DNA of 60,000 nt, taken from Bolinopsis microptera (taxonomy: Eukaryota; Ctenophora; Tentaculata; Lobata; Bolinopsidae). The notes beneath the pieces are model-generated. The model saw only the letters and a program-made list of their open reading frames with translations, was not told where the DNA came from and ran no database searches. The translations under genes and the position numbers were made by a program. Every line of letters begins with the position of its first letter. The stretch's first letter is position 1. The stretch is taken from assembly GCF_026151205.1 (NCBI RefSeq), contig NC_087072.1:23641603-23701602 (forward strand), read 5' to 3'. Shown here piece after piece: positions 1 to 8,774 of the stretch.

Positions 1-1
1 G

Positions 2-940
2 CCGTACACTTCAAACAGTAAATGTGATTTTCCAGCCTGTGGGACTAACCATCATGCACCAAAACCTAAACATCTATCACCACTGAAGACAGAGAGATGT
101 AACGAAATCTCAGACTGCGTAACAGTCGTGGTAAAGACTGCCAGGAGGCCTTTATTGGCAATAAGGTTGGCTAAATCGATACAAACAACCTTAAACCGGA
201 ACTTATACATGATTGTTATCGACGATGGACCTGATTTGCATCCTCCTGAAATCATGGACGAAATCGGTCATTTTCCGAACATGACATACATCATAGGTGA
301 TAGAGAGGACCTGGGTATCAGTGAGGGCCGGAACATAGGGGTGAGAATGGTCAAAACTAAATATTTCATAAATTTAGATGATGACTATGTTGTGTCTGAG
401 CACACGGACATGCCCAAGATGTTAGAAATGTTGGATACAACGGACCTTTCCCTGGTTGGAGGAAAATGTAAAAGGAATTTCGCTGGATTCATGGAATTTC
501 GCAATGATAAGGAAACTGGCAAATCAGCCCTGATGTACTATCCTGGTTCTTGTACGGTTAAGAGCGAGGAGTTGTCATCCTATCCCGGTTGTTACCGATG
601 TGATCTAACAGCTAACGGCTTCATGGCAAGAACACGGGACATTTTAGATGTGGGCGGCTGGAGCAAAGAGGTAAAGATAGGAGAACACAAGGATATTTTC
701 TTGAGGCTTAAAGCTGCAAGAAAAAAAGTCGTGTTTTGTGAAAACTGTATAATTCAAAACGTGCACTCGGACAAGGGAGTTGAGCTAAATGATGAAATTG
801 AAAATTCGTTCAACAAAAAAGCTTACAGAAAGCTGCGATACAGGAGAAAACAGCAAATGGGTCATATATTTCTCAACCATTGGAATGTTGATAAGTTAAT
901 TGAAATAGAAAACAAAACAAATCCTCGTACATGGGATTGA
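2..940 (+). CDS. GT12-like glycosyltransferase, copy 1, 3' part
   Basis: This is the C-terminal 312 residues of a glycosyltransferase whose 5' end lies before the window. It aligns almost without change to residues 204-515 of the complete copy at 4990-6537. The reading frame is open from base 2, well before the first ATG at 128. Visible motifs are the IDDGPD stretch, an NLDDDY (DxD) metal/nucleotide-sugar motif, SLVGGK and GEHKD. Order and spacing fit the beta-1,4-N-acetylgalactosaminyltransferase family (GT12, B4GALNT1-like), type II Golgi enzymes that add GalNAc to glycans or glycolipids. Differences from the complete copy are scattered substitutions and the first 57 bases of 3' UTR look identical, so the duplication is recent. 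Family call fairly sure; acceptor substrate unknown. Confidence 0.8.
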   Translation, partial: PYTSNSKCDFPACGTNHHAPKPKHLSPLKTERCNEISDCVTVVVKTARRPLLAIRLAKSIQTTLNRNLYMIVIDDGPDLHPPEIMDEIGHFPNMTYIIGDREDLGISEGRNIGVRMVKTKYFINLDDDYVVSEHTDMPKMLEMLDTTDLSLVGGKCKRNFAGFMEFRNDKETGKSALMYYPGSCTVKSEELSSYPGCYRCDLTANGFMARTRDILDVGGWSKEVKIGEHKDIFLRLKAARKKVVFCENCIIQNVHSDKGVELNDEIENSFNKKAYRKLRYRRKQQMGHIFLNHWNVDKLIEIENKTNPRTWD

Positions 941-1428
941 AGATTTCGAGAAATGTTTGTTTGTTTGTTTGGGGACTGGTTTATTAGCCAGTCAATGTTT
1001 ACGAATATAATAAATTTATTACATATTTATAAATGTATAACATTTTAAGTATTTTGCATACGTAGTAAACTAGCTTGGAAATCCACACTTTCTCTCAAGG
1101 TATATTTTTTAGTTTATTCCCACGTGTAATTTGCATGGAATTGATTGATTTAAAAGATTTCAATAAAAAATATGGTGAATATTTTGAATAAAATGTCAAC
1201 ACATTTGGTGAAAATTTTAGTTGGAATTATGAGAATGTCAGGCGTGGAGTGATAAAAATGATAAATTCTTCTATTTTTTGTTTGGTTTGGTAATTGGTTC
1301 AGTTATAAAACGTGACAGATAAAAATATATAATGGGTAGGAAAATGGTGAAGCTGTGCAAGACGCAAGTGATGAGGTGTAATTGTGGTGGCGCTAAAGTA
1401 GAGAAATGCATAAGATGAAGTGGTTCGG
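941..1428 (+). other. 3' UTR and spacer after glycosyltransferase copy 1
   Basis: The first 57 bases match the 3' flank of the complete copy (6538-6594) and contain a short inverted repeat around GACTGG...CCAGTC. A canonical AATAAA lies at 1009-1014, about 70 bases after the stop, so the UTR is probably short. The rest is AT-rich and shows no coding potential. Confidence 0.6.
1009..1014 (+). promoter_or_regulatory. Poly(A) signal AATAAA
   Basis: Canonical hexamer 69 bases after the stop codon of glycosyltransferase copy 1, in an AT-rich setting. The complete copy loses the equivalent region in the assembly gap. Confidence 0.55.
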
Positions 1429-2911
1429 AGAGTAGGAGTTGTGTAAGGTAAATGTAGAATGTAGATAAAGAGCAGGAGTTCTGTAAGGTAAATGTAGAAT
1501 GTAGATAAAGAGCAGGAGTTGTGTAAGGTAAATGTAGAATGTAGATAAAGAGCAGGAGTTCTGTAAGGTAAATGTAGAATGTAGATAAAGAGCAGGAGTT
1601 GTGTAAGGTAAATGTAGAATGTAGATAAAGAGCAGGAGTTCTGTAAGGTAAATGTAGAATGTAGATAAAGAGCAGGAGTTCTGTAAGGTAAATGTAGAAT
1701 GTAGATAAAGAGCAGGAGTTGTGTAAGGTAAATGTAGAATGTAGATAAAGAGCAGGAGTTCTGTAAGGTAAATGTAGAATGTAGATAAAGAGCAGGAGTT
1801 CTGTAAGGTAAATGTAGAATGTAGATAAAGAGCAGGAGTTGTGTAAGGTAAATGTAGAATGTAGATAAAGAGCAGGAGTTCTGTAAGGTAAATGTAGAAT
1901 GTAGATAAAGAGCAGGAGTTGTGTAAGGTAAATGTAGAATGTAGATAAAGGAGAGCAGGAGTTGTGTAAGGTAAATGTAGAATGTATATAAAGAGCAGGA
2001 GTTCTGTAAGGTAAATGTAGAATGTAGATAAAGGAGAGCAGGAGTTGTGTAAGGTAAATGTAGAATGTAGATAAAGAGCAGGAGTTGTGTAAGGTAAATG
2101 TAGAATGTAGATAAAGAGTAGGAGTTCTGTAAGGTAAATGTAGAATGTAGATGAAGAGCAGGAGTTCTGTAAGGTAAATGTAGAATGTAGATAAAGAGCA
2201 GGAGTTCTGTAAGGTAAATGTAGAATGTAGATAAAGAGCAGGAGTTCTGTAAGGTAAATGTAGAATGTAGATAAAGAGTAGGAGTTCTGTAAGGTAAATG
2301 TAGAATGTAGATGAAGAGCAGGAGTTCTGTAAGGTAAATGTAGAATGTAGATAAAGAGTAGGAGTTCTGTAAGGTAAATGTAGAATGTAGATGAAGAGCA
2401 GGAGTTCTGTAAGGTAAATGTAGAATGTAGATAAAGAGCAGGAGTTCTGTAAGGTAAATGTAGAATGTAGATAAAGAGCAGGAGTTCTGTAAGGTAAATG
2501 TAGAATGTAGATAAAGAGCAGGAGTTCTGTAAGGTAAATGTAGAATGTAGATGAAGAGCAGGAGTTCTGTAAGGTAAATGTAGAATGTAGATAAAGAGCA
2601 GGAGTTGTGTAAGGTAAATGTAGAATGTAGATAAAGAGCAGGAGTTGTGTAAGGTAAATGTAGAATGTAGATAAAGAGCAGGAGTTCTGTAAGGTAAATG
2701 TAGAATGTAGATAAAGAGCAGGAGTTCTGTAAGGTAAATGTAGAATGTAGATAAAGAGTAGGAGCTCTGTAAGGTAAATGTAGAATGTAGATAAAGAGCA
2801 GGAGTTCTGTAAGGTAAATGTAGAATGTAGATAAAGAGCAGGAGTTCTGTAAGGTAAATGTAGAATGTAGATAAAGAGCAGGAGTTCTGTAAGGTAAATG
2901 TAGATAAAGGG
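1429..2911. repeat. 40-bp minisatellite, about 37 copies
   Basis: The monomer, starting AGCAGGAGTTCTGTAAGG, is 40 bp and repeats head to tail with a few point variants (C/G in TTCTGT versus TTGTGT, GATAAAG versus GATGAAG) and two 3-base insertions (GGAGAGCAGG near 1950 and 2035). Because 40 is not a multiple of 3, all three frames of the minus strand are read in turn and stay open, which creates a 538-codon ORF that is not a gene. Variant monomers alternate in blocks, suggesting higher-order amplification. It lies between glycosyltransferase copy 1 and the channel exon. Confidence 0.95.
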
Positions 2912-3538
2912 TCACACCATGGATAACGATTATCTACCTTATCATTATCTTCTTGATTATTGGTTGGTCAACCAAACAACTATAATTATTAATTAGATAC
3001 CTCATAATTAACTACCTCATAATTGGGGTATCCCCATGCGACACGTTGTTTAGTAACAAACAGTGGCAATGTTTTAATGACTCCAACTCTGTTTTAATAC
3101 TTTCAACACTACCATATAACAAATAATTTGAGTAGATGGTATTCAACATGGCCGATGGATTACTGATGACGACTGCTTAAAGACAGACAAAACTATAGTA
3201 TTAAAGGCTGCGAAGAGTGTGACGAATTGGAATGTATTTATTGTTTTTCTGAATCTGGTGTAGTATCATTGCTTCATTGGCTTTATTGAAATGATGAATG
3301 GCCCAAACATCCAACTCTGTATGATGAGTTTATTACTAACATCCGACCACTTTTTATTCGTCATACTTTCAATATATGGGGTATTATTTTCTCTGAAAAT
3401 GGTGTTAGTACCTGTTCGATCAATTAAATTGACGATTACCTTAATATTTCGGTTTCAGCTTAACCCCTACGTCATGAGTTGAACCGAAGGATCAAAATAT
3501 TTGTTGCTTGTTACTCGTATAAACTGTAAAACATCAAT
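2912..3538. other. Non-coding spacer with a duplicated block
   Basis: AT-rich and without a recognisable gene. Bases 2999-3099 and 3336-3385 recur in the same order downstream of the channel exon (4359-4464 and 4471-4526), so the exon and the 54-bp array sit between two copies of one non-coding sequence. Confidence 0.6.
2999..3099 (+). repeat. Direct repeat, upstream copy
   Basis: About 100 bp, beginning near ACCTCATAATTAACTACC and including CATGCGACACGTTGTTTAGT, are repeated at 4359-4464 with only small indels. The copies flank the DEG/ENaC exon. Confidence 0.8.
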
Positions 3539-3856
3539 TAACTTACTATTAAAATAAACAAATATGCACCACCTCTCTCTTCTGCTGAACAGGTACTTAC
3601 TATTAAAGAAAACAAATGTGCATCACCTCTCTCTTCTGCTGAACAGGTACTTACTCTTAAAGAAAACAAATGTGCATCACCTCTCTCTTCTGCTGAACAG
3701 GTACTTGCTATTAAAGTAAACAAATGTGCATCACCTCTCTCTTCTGCTGAACAGGTACTTACTATTAAAGTAAACAAATGTGCATCACCTCTCTCTTCTG
3801 CTGAACAGGTACTTGCTATTAAAGTAAACAAATGTGCATCACCTTTCCATTCCAAG
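3539..3856 (+). repeat. 54-bp minisatellite with GT...AG monomers
   Basis: Five 54-bp monomers (3539-3592, 3593-3646, 3647-3700, 3701-3754, 3755-3808) and a last shortened one (3809-3856) abut directly. Except for the first, each begins GTACTT and each ends in a pyrimidine tract plus AG (CTCTTCTGCTGAACAG in complete copies). Every junction therefore reads GAACAG|GTACTT, an abutting 3' and 5' splice site. The last monomer ends exactly at the acceptor of the channel exon. The exon's own donor (4242 onward) continues with the same 35 or so bases, so the monomer was probably copied from that exon-intron junction. Confidence 0.9.
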
Positions 3857-4241
3857 GTGGAACCTTGGAATGGAGCCACGCCAAGTGCAGCACCAGACGA
3901 TGACAAAACTCATGAGATGTTTGGGTTCCAGGATCTTGCGAGTGACAACTATCAGGTCATCAGACAGAAGGCAAGACCAGGTTGGTGTCGTTTTGTCTGG
4001 GGCATTTTCATCCTCATCCTTTTGATTTTCACAGGATTCATGGTCTACCAACTTTTAGCAGACTATTTTCAGTACAAATCTTTCGTAGAGTCCCACATTT
4101 CATGGGAGACAAATTTAACATTACCAGCCATAACAATCTGCAACACCAATCCCGCTTAACTACACAAGACTTAGAGAGGGATTGACGAATGGGAATGTTT
4201 CCAGACTGCTGCGGGAATTTGAAGGTTTGATGGACGAACAG
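3857..4241 (+). pseudogene. DEG/ENaC sodium channel exon, frameshifted
   Basis: One exon with the N-terminal hallmarks of a degenerin/epithelial Na+ channel subunit: a short cytoplasmic segment, a hydrophobic TM1 (about residues 45-68, FVWGIFILILLIF) and the post-TM1 motif LPAITICNTNP. An in-frame TAA follows directly at 4157. The +1 frame then continues with LNYTRLREGLTNGNVSRLL up to a donor at 4241/4242 (GAACAG|GTACTT). That is what a single extra base near 4153-4156 would produce. Acceptor AG at 3855-3856. No further channel exon was seen before the next gene at 4990, so this looks like a broken or stranded exon. An assembly base error is the main alternative for the frameshift. Confidence 0.65.
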
Positions 4242-4358
4242 GTACTTACTATTAAAGTAATCAAATGTACCTCATCTCCCACCACAATCCACATCTATTA
4301 ACTACCTGATAATTGGTCCCAGTTTAAAGTTCCCATGCGAACTATAATTAGATAGTGA

Positions 4359-4464
4359 TACCTCATAATTAACTACCTCATAATTGGGGTATCCCCATTC
4401 CCCATGCGACACGTTGTTTAGTAACTCAAAGTGGCAATGTTTTAATGACTCCAACTCTGTTTTA
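4359..4464 (+). repeat. Direct repeat, downstream copy
   Basis: Second copy of the block at 2999-3099; a further shared block follows (4471-4526 with 3336-3385). Together they mark a local tandem duplication that brackets the channel exon. Confidence 0.8.
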
Positions 4465-4781
4465 ATGAGTTAAGTACTAATATCCGACCACTTTGTATTC
4501 GTCATACTTTTCATATAGGGGTATTGTAGTTACCAGTGACCGCCACTTGGATTAGCCCTATATTTGGTCGGCAAATGTCACTTATACTTTGATATTTCAT
4601 TTTCAGTCCAACCGCGATTCAATTTTTTCATTTTATTTTTTGTAGCTTCTATACCATAGACGATTATTTTATTGGCATTTACTAATTGCACGACTTTTGT
4701 TTTTTGTTATTGTTACGATCCTCCTTTTTGCTGATTATGATTGTAGTTTAGTAGTTTAGATGATGTTCTTTTAATATCGTA

Positions 4782-4866
4782 CAGTAAAACCCCGATTTAC
4801 CGCGGAGTTTGGGGAAAGGAAACATCTGCGGTAAATCCGGGTTCGCGGTAAATCCGGGTTTTACTG
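4782..4866. mobile_element. 85-bp pogo/Tigger-like MITE
   Basis: Terminal inverted repeats start CAGTAAAACCCCGATTTACC and end with the complement, flanked by TA on both sides (4780-4781 and 4867-4868). The CAGT start and TA target site fit the pogo/Tigger branch of Tc1/mariner. The same upstream region of the inverted gene copy (about 7225-7250) lacks the element and shows one TA, giving an empty site within the window. Confidence 0.75.
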
Positions 4867-4989
4867 TATATAATTGTAATTATTAGATTAAATTTTTATT
4901 TCATTCATCTTTACTAGCCGCATCGAATATCCACAATTCCTTCCTGGTGCTAGTAGTACAGCAGTAGCGAGGTTTTTGATCCTTGGACC

Positions 4990-6537
4990 ATGCAATCAAC
5001 CCTACGACTCCTGCACATAATACTCATCGTAGTATTTACTACTACTTTAATTGTGGTGCTTTTATCTTCGTTCCTTGGAAGTAATGACCAAACCTTAAAA
5101 CCAGAATTTACTATCGAAAGATATTCTCAAAAAAGTGAAAGCGCTCACTCTGGTAGGAAGCCTAATAAAACTGACTATTCTTCTGGACAGATAAAATATC
5201 GCATTCAGTTCACATACGAAGGAAAATGTGTAGGTGTGTCAGAAAATAACACCCTAGTTGTATCTTACTGCAATCCTAATGTTAAACAAGCCTATGTCTA
5301 TGATTCTAACGGCATATTCACGTTTGAAGAGACTGATCTTTGTGTTGGACTTAAGTTTTCGACAGATTTAGGACTAGTTCATTGTGAGCAGGCCATAAAG
5401 TTAGATCTATGGAATGGGAGTTTAATTCACAGCGTAAACAATAGTGTCCTCTGTGTATCACCATTACACGATAATAAACCCACTTCACAGCCAGAATTGG
5501 GCGATACTATTGCTCTTACATCATGTGATAAAAAAGCTTCTGCTGTACAATTGTTAGAAGAACGATCATTTCTTAAAGATAGGGCAGCACTTTTGTTGCC
5601 GTACACTTCAAACAGTAAATGTGATTTTCCAGCCTGTGGGACTAACCATCGTGCGCCAAAACCTAAACATCTATCACCACTGAAGACAGAGAGATGTAAC
5701 GAAATCTCAGACTGCGTAACAGTCGTGGTAAAGACTGCCAGGAGGCCTTTATTGGCAATAAGGTTGGCTAAATCGATACAAACAACCTTAAACCGGAACT
5801 TATCCATGATTGTTATCGACGATGGACCTGATTTGCATCCTCCTGAAATCATGGACCAAATCGGTCATATTCCGAACATGACATACATCATAGGCGATAG
5901 AGAGGACCTGGGTATCAGTGAGGGCCGGAACATAGGGGTGAGAATGGTCAAAACTAAATATTTCATAAATTTAGATGATGACTATGTTGTGTCTAAACAC
6001 ACGGACATGCCCAAGATGTTAGAAATGTTGGATACAACGGACGTTTCCCTGGTTGGAGGAAAATGTAGAAGGAATTTCGCTGGATTCATGGAATTTCGCA
6101 ATGATGAGAAAACTGGCAAATCAGCCCTGATGTACTATCCTGGTTCTTGTACGGTTAAGAGCGAGGAGTTGTCATCCTATCCCGGTTGTTACCGATGTGA
6201 TCTGACTGCTAACGGCTTCATGGCAAGAACACGGGACATTTTAGATGTGGGCGGCTGGAGCAAAGAGGTAAAGATAGGAGAACACAAGGATATTTTCTTG
6301 AGGCTTAAAGCTGCAAGAAAAAAGGTCGCGTATTGTAAAAACTTTAGAATTCAAAACGTGCACTCTGACAAGGGAGTTGATCTGAATGATGAAATTGAAA
6401 ATTCTTACGACAAAAAAGCTTACAGAAAGCTGCGATACAGGAGAAAACAGCAAATGGGTCATATGTTCCTCAACCATTGGAATGTTGATAAGTTAATTGA
6501 AATAGAAAACAAAAAAAATCCTCTTACATGGGATTGA
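4990..6537 (+). CDS. GT12-like glycosyltransferase with beta-trefoil stem, copy 2 (complete)
   Basis: Intronless 515-residue type II membrane protein. Residues 7-28 are a single hydrophobic anchor after a short cytoplasmic tail. Residues about 68-195 contain CVGVSENNTL, DLCVGL and LDLWNG, the repeat pattern of a ricin-type beta-trefoil lectin domain. Residues about 242-505 are the catalytic domain, with VTVVVKTARRP, VIDDGPD, NLDDDY (residues 327-332; DxD), SLVGGK and GEHKD. This order fits GT12 (B4GALNT1-like) GalNAc transferases of the Golgi; a lectin domain between anchor and catalytic domain recalls polypeptide GalNAc transferases (GT27), where it is C-terminal. The ATG at 4990 precedes the anchor directly and is preserved in the inverted copy. 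Acceptor unknown. Confidence 0.85.
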   Translation: MQSTLRLLHIILIVVFTTTLIVVLLSSFLGSNDQTLKPEFTIERYSQKSESAHSGRKPNKTDYSSGQIKYRIQFTYEGKCVGVSENNTLVVSYCNPNVKQAYVYDSNGIFTFEETDLCVGLKFSTDLGLVHCEQAIKLDLWNGSLIHSVNNSVLCVSPLHDNKPTSQPELGDTIALTSCDKKASAVQLLEERSFLKDRAALLLPYTSNSKCDFPACGTNHRAPKPKHLSPLKTERCNEISDCVTVVVKTARRPLLAIRLAKSIQTTLNRNLSMIVIDDGPDLHPPEIMDQIGHIPNMTYIIGDREDLGISEGRNIGVRMVKTKYFINLDDDYVVSKHTDMPKMLEMLDTTDVSLVGGKCRRNFAGFMEFRNDEKTGKSALMYYPGSCTVKSEELSSYPGCYRCDLTANGFMARTRDILDVGGWSKEVKIGEHKDIFLRLKAARKKVAYCKNFRIQNVHSDKGVDLNDEIENSYDKKAYRKLRYRRKQQMGHMFLNHWNVDKLIEIENKKNPLTWD

Positions 6538-6596
6538 AGATTTCGAGAAATGTTTGTTTGTTTGTTTGGGGACTGGTTTATTAGCCAGTCAATGTT

Positions 6597-6696
6597 NNNN
6601 NNNNNNNNNNNNNNNNNNNNNNNNNNNNNNNNNNNNNNNNNNNNNNNNNNNNNNNNNNNNNNNNNNNNNNNNNNNNNNNNNNNNNNNNNNNNNNNN
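6597..6696. other. Assembly gap (100 N)
   Basis: Exactly 100 undetermined bases, the usual placeholder for a scaffold gap of unknown length. It lies between the 3' UTR of copy 2 (+) and the 5' coding part of copy 3 (-), two near-identical sequences in opposite orientation, a configuration that often breaks assemblies. Confidence 0.99.
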
Positions 6697-7034
6697 TCAA
6701 ACGTGAATATGCCGGTAGAATCATAGACATAAGCTTGTTTAACATTAGGATTGCAGTAAGATACAACTAGGGTGTTATTTTCTGATATACCTACACATTT
6801 TCCTTCGTATGTGAACTGAATGCGATATTTTATCTGTCCAGAAGAATAGTCAGTTTTTTTAGCCTCCCTACCAAAGTGAGAACTTTCACTTTTTTGAGAA
6901 TATCTTTTGATGGTAGATGCTGGTTTTAAGGTTTGGTCTTTATTTTCAAGGAAAGAAGATAAAAGCACCACAATCAAAGTAGTAGTGAATACTACGATAA
7001 GTAGTATGTGCTGGAATCGTAGGGTCGATTGCAT
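6697..7034 (-). CDS. GT12-like glycosyltransferase, copy 3, 5' part
   Basis: The first 113 or so residues of a third paralogue, on the minus strand, starting at 7034 and cut by the assembly gap. It matches copy 2 from the initiator Met through the membrane anchor into the beta-trefoil stem (CVGISENNTL, VSYCNPNVKQAYVYD), with scattered substitutions such as FLENKD for FLGSND. Its catalytic domain is not present; bases on the far side of the gap are the 3' end of copy 2, not of this copy. Whether the rest exists in the genome cannot be told from here. Confidence 0.8.
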
Positions 7035-7480
7035 GGTTCAAGGATCAAAAAGAGAATATCGCAGTAGAGACCGAGCAACCGAACAAATTTTGAAATGTCT
7101 AATAAAAGAGTGGCACTAACTCCTCGGAAACTTCGCTACTGTTGTACTACTAGTACCCGGAAGGATTTGTAGATATTCGATGCGGCTAGTAAAGATGAAT
7201 GAGATACAAATTAAAGCGAATAATTATGCTAATATACGATATTGAACAGAACATCATCTTAACGACTTAACTACAATCATAATCAGCTAAAAGGAGGATC
7301 ATAACAATAACAAAAAACAAATTAGTCGTGCAATTAGTAAATGCCAGTAAAACAATTGTATATAAACTACAACAAATAAAATTACAAAATAAAGTCCCGG
7401 TTGGACTAAAAATAAAATCTCAGAGTACAAGTGATCGTAGCCGAAAAATATAGGGCTTAGCCAAGGTACGATTGCGATCA
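7035..7480 (-). promoter_or_regulatory. Duplicated 5' flank of glycosyltransferase copy 3
   Basis: Read on the minus strand, this region matches the 5' flank of copy 2 (about 4560-4989): TTTTTGATCCTTG just before the ATG, AGCCGCATCGAATATC, GCTGATTATGATTGTAGTTA and so on. The duplication therefore includes at least 400 bp of upstream DNA, so both copies probably share their promoter. No clear TATA box was picked out. Confidence 0.6.
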
Positions 7481-7506
7481 CCGGTAAAAATATTGTCATT
7501 GTGAGT

Positions 7507-7640
7507 CAAGGGCAAAAGGAAATTGCGGCACGTGCGGATTGCGGAATCGCGATTTTTCCAATTCTCCGGGACATACCGCGATTTTTGACGTTTGCCGCGA
7601 AAAATCTCGATTTTTCAGTTATATGCGACAAATTACGCAT
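7507..7640. mobile_element. Degenerate hAT-type MITE
   Basis: CAAGGGCAAAAGGAAATTGCGG and the following alternation of CGCGATTTTT blocks resemble the terminal repeat and interior of the better preserved MITE at 22889-23036. The right end is not clear and no target duplication was identified. Confidence 0.4.
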
Positions 7641-7664
7641 ATTTAAAAAAACCTGAAAACCAGA

Positions 7665-7709
7665 ATAGCTATTTGTAAAACTGATAACGGAGGGGGGGAG
7701 GGGGGTTTA
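7665..7709. mobile_element. Fragment of Harbinger-type MITE
   Basis: AATAGCTATTTGTAAAACTGAT followed by a G-rich run matches the interior of the MITE at 51681-51830 (AATAGCTATTTGTAAAACAGAT then GGAGGGGG). No termini are present. Confidence 0.5.
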
Positions 7710-7710
7710 C

Positions 7711-7743
7711 AAACATCTGTAGACTAGATTAATTCATGAAGGA
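7711..7743 (+). repeat. 33-bp direct repeat (first copy)
   Basis: AAACATCTGTAGACTAGATT and the following 13 bases recur unchanged at 8742-8774. The two copies bracket about 1 kb of non-coding DNA. Confidence 0.85.
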
Positions 7744-8741
7744 ATAACCTGCTATATTAAATTATGCGCTCAAGAGGCCAGCAGCTACAAGTAGAATACC
7801 CGAAAACTATGTTTTTGGGTAAGTTAAAGGTACTTTTTGGTGACAAACGGATTTGAGTCATTCTCAAAGTAGGCTTTGACAATAGCATGTTTAAAGAGCC
7901 TTACTGATAGTAATAGTTATACTTATACTATACATTGCTATTAGGGATGAGATCATTCCAAATTTTGGTAGAGGTGTACAGAAAGTTCTGTTGGGAGATA
8001 TCTAATCTCAGTAATGGGATCAAACGAAGTTTTTCATTTTTAGGGCAGAACTTGAAAAGCTATCTTTAATGGACTGAGGGACATCAAATTTAAGGATTTT
8101 GAATAGTTCCATAAATGTATGATACATGTGCAGATTCTCCGGATTCATAATTTTCAGCTCAGTGAACAGCGGTTTAGTGTGTTCAAGACAGTATTTCTTG
8201 CTAATGCTAGCCATAATATGTTTATTATAAGTTCTCGAACGAACAACGTGCACATGTTATTGTTAAGTTAAAGTAGTATTCTTTATGAATTATGATCAAA
8301 ATCGGGGATGTTACCAAATAGCAGTCTCATACATCGTTTTGCAATTGCACAAATTTTATTCAGCCTGTGTTTTGGGATTTCGATTCCACCCCAGCAACTT
8401 AATAATTACAAACTAAACATAAAGACTGGACATACGCTGCAACTACTACTAGCAACCCCTTTTCGCGTGCGAAATAAAACTTGTAGCAAATAAAGACAAT
8501 TATTGAAATGTACCGTTCTCTTGTGTCTAGTGCTGTTCTCCATGCGGTTCGGCTTTGTCTTAGAGATTCCATAAGGCACGCTGATCGAGAATAGACGACT
8601 TCAAGTCTCCATTGTACCCCATTTTATCTATTCGCATCTTGAATCTTGATCTAAGTACCTGGATATGATAGTTTATAATGTTAGTTATACGTACAAAACT
8701 TCACAATGTACAGGGTGTTCACGCTACATCGGAACGGTTTC
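7744..8741. other. Non-coding DNA between 33-bp direct repeats
   Basis: About 1 kb, AT-rich. Short open frames exist on both strands but none has a recognisable motif, signal peptide or supported splice sites. Nothing identifiable. Confidence 0.5.
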
Positions 8742-8774
8742 AAACATCTGTAGACTAGATTAATTCATGAAGGA
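8742..8774 (+). repeat. 33-bp direct repeat (second copy)
   Basis: Exact second copy of 7711-7743. Confidence 0.85.

Noticed and set aside
1299-2915. 538-codon minus-strand ORF
   Set aside because: It is the 40-bp minisatellite read in three successive frames; periodic sequence with no domain.
1429-3856. CRISPR-like array
   Set aside because: Repeats are directly adjacent without unique spacers, and the DNA is eukaryotic.
3538-3906. Minus-strand ORF with repeats of STCSAEERGDAHLF
   Set aside because: Antisense of the 54-bp array (54 is divisible by 3), not a gene.
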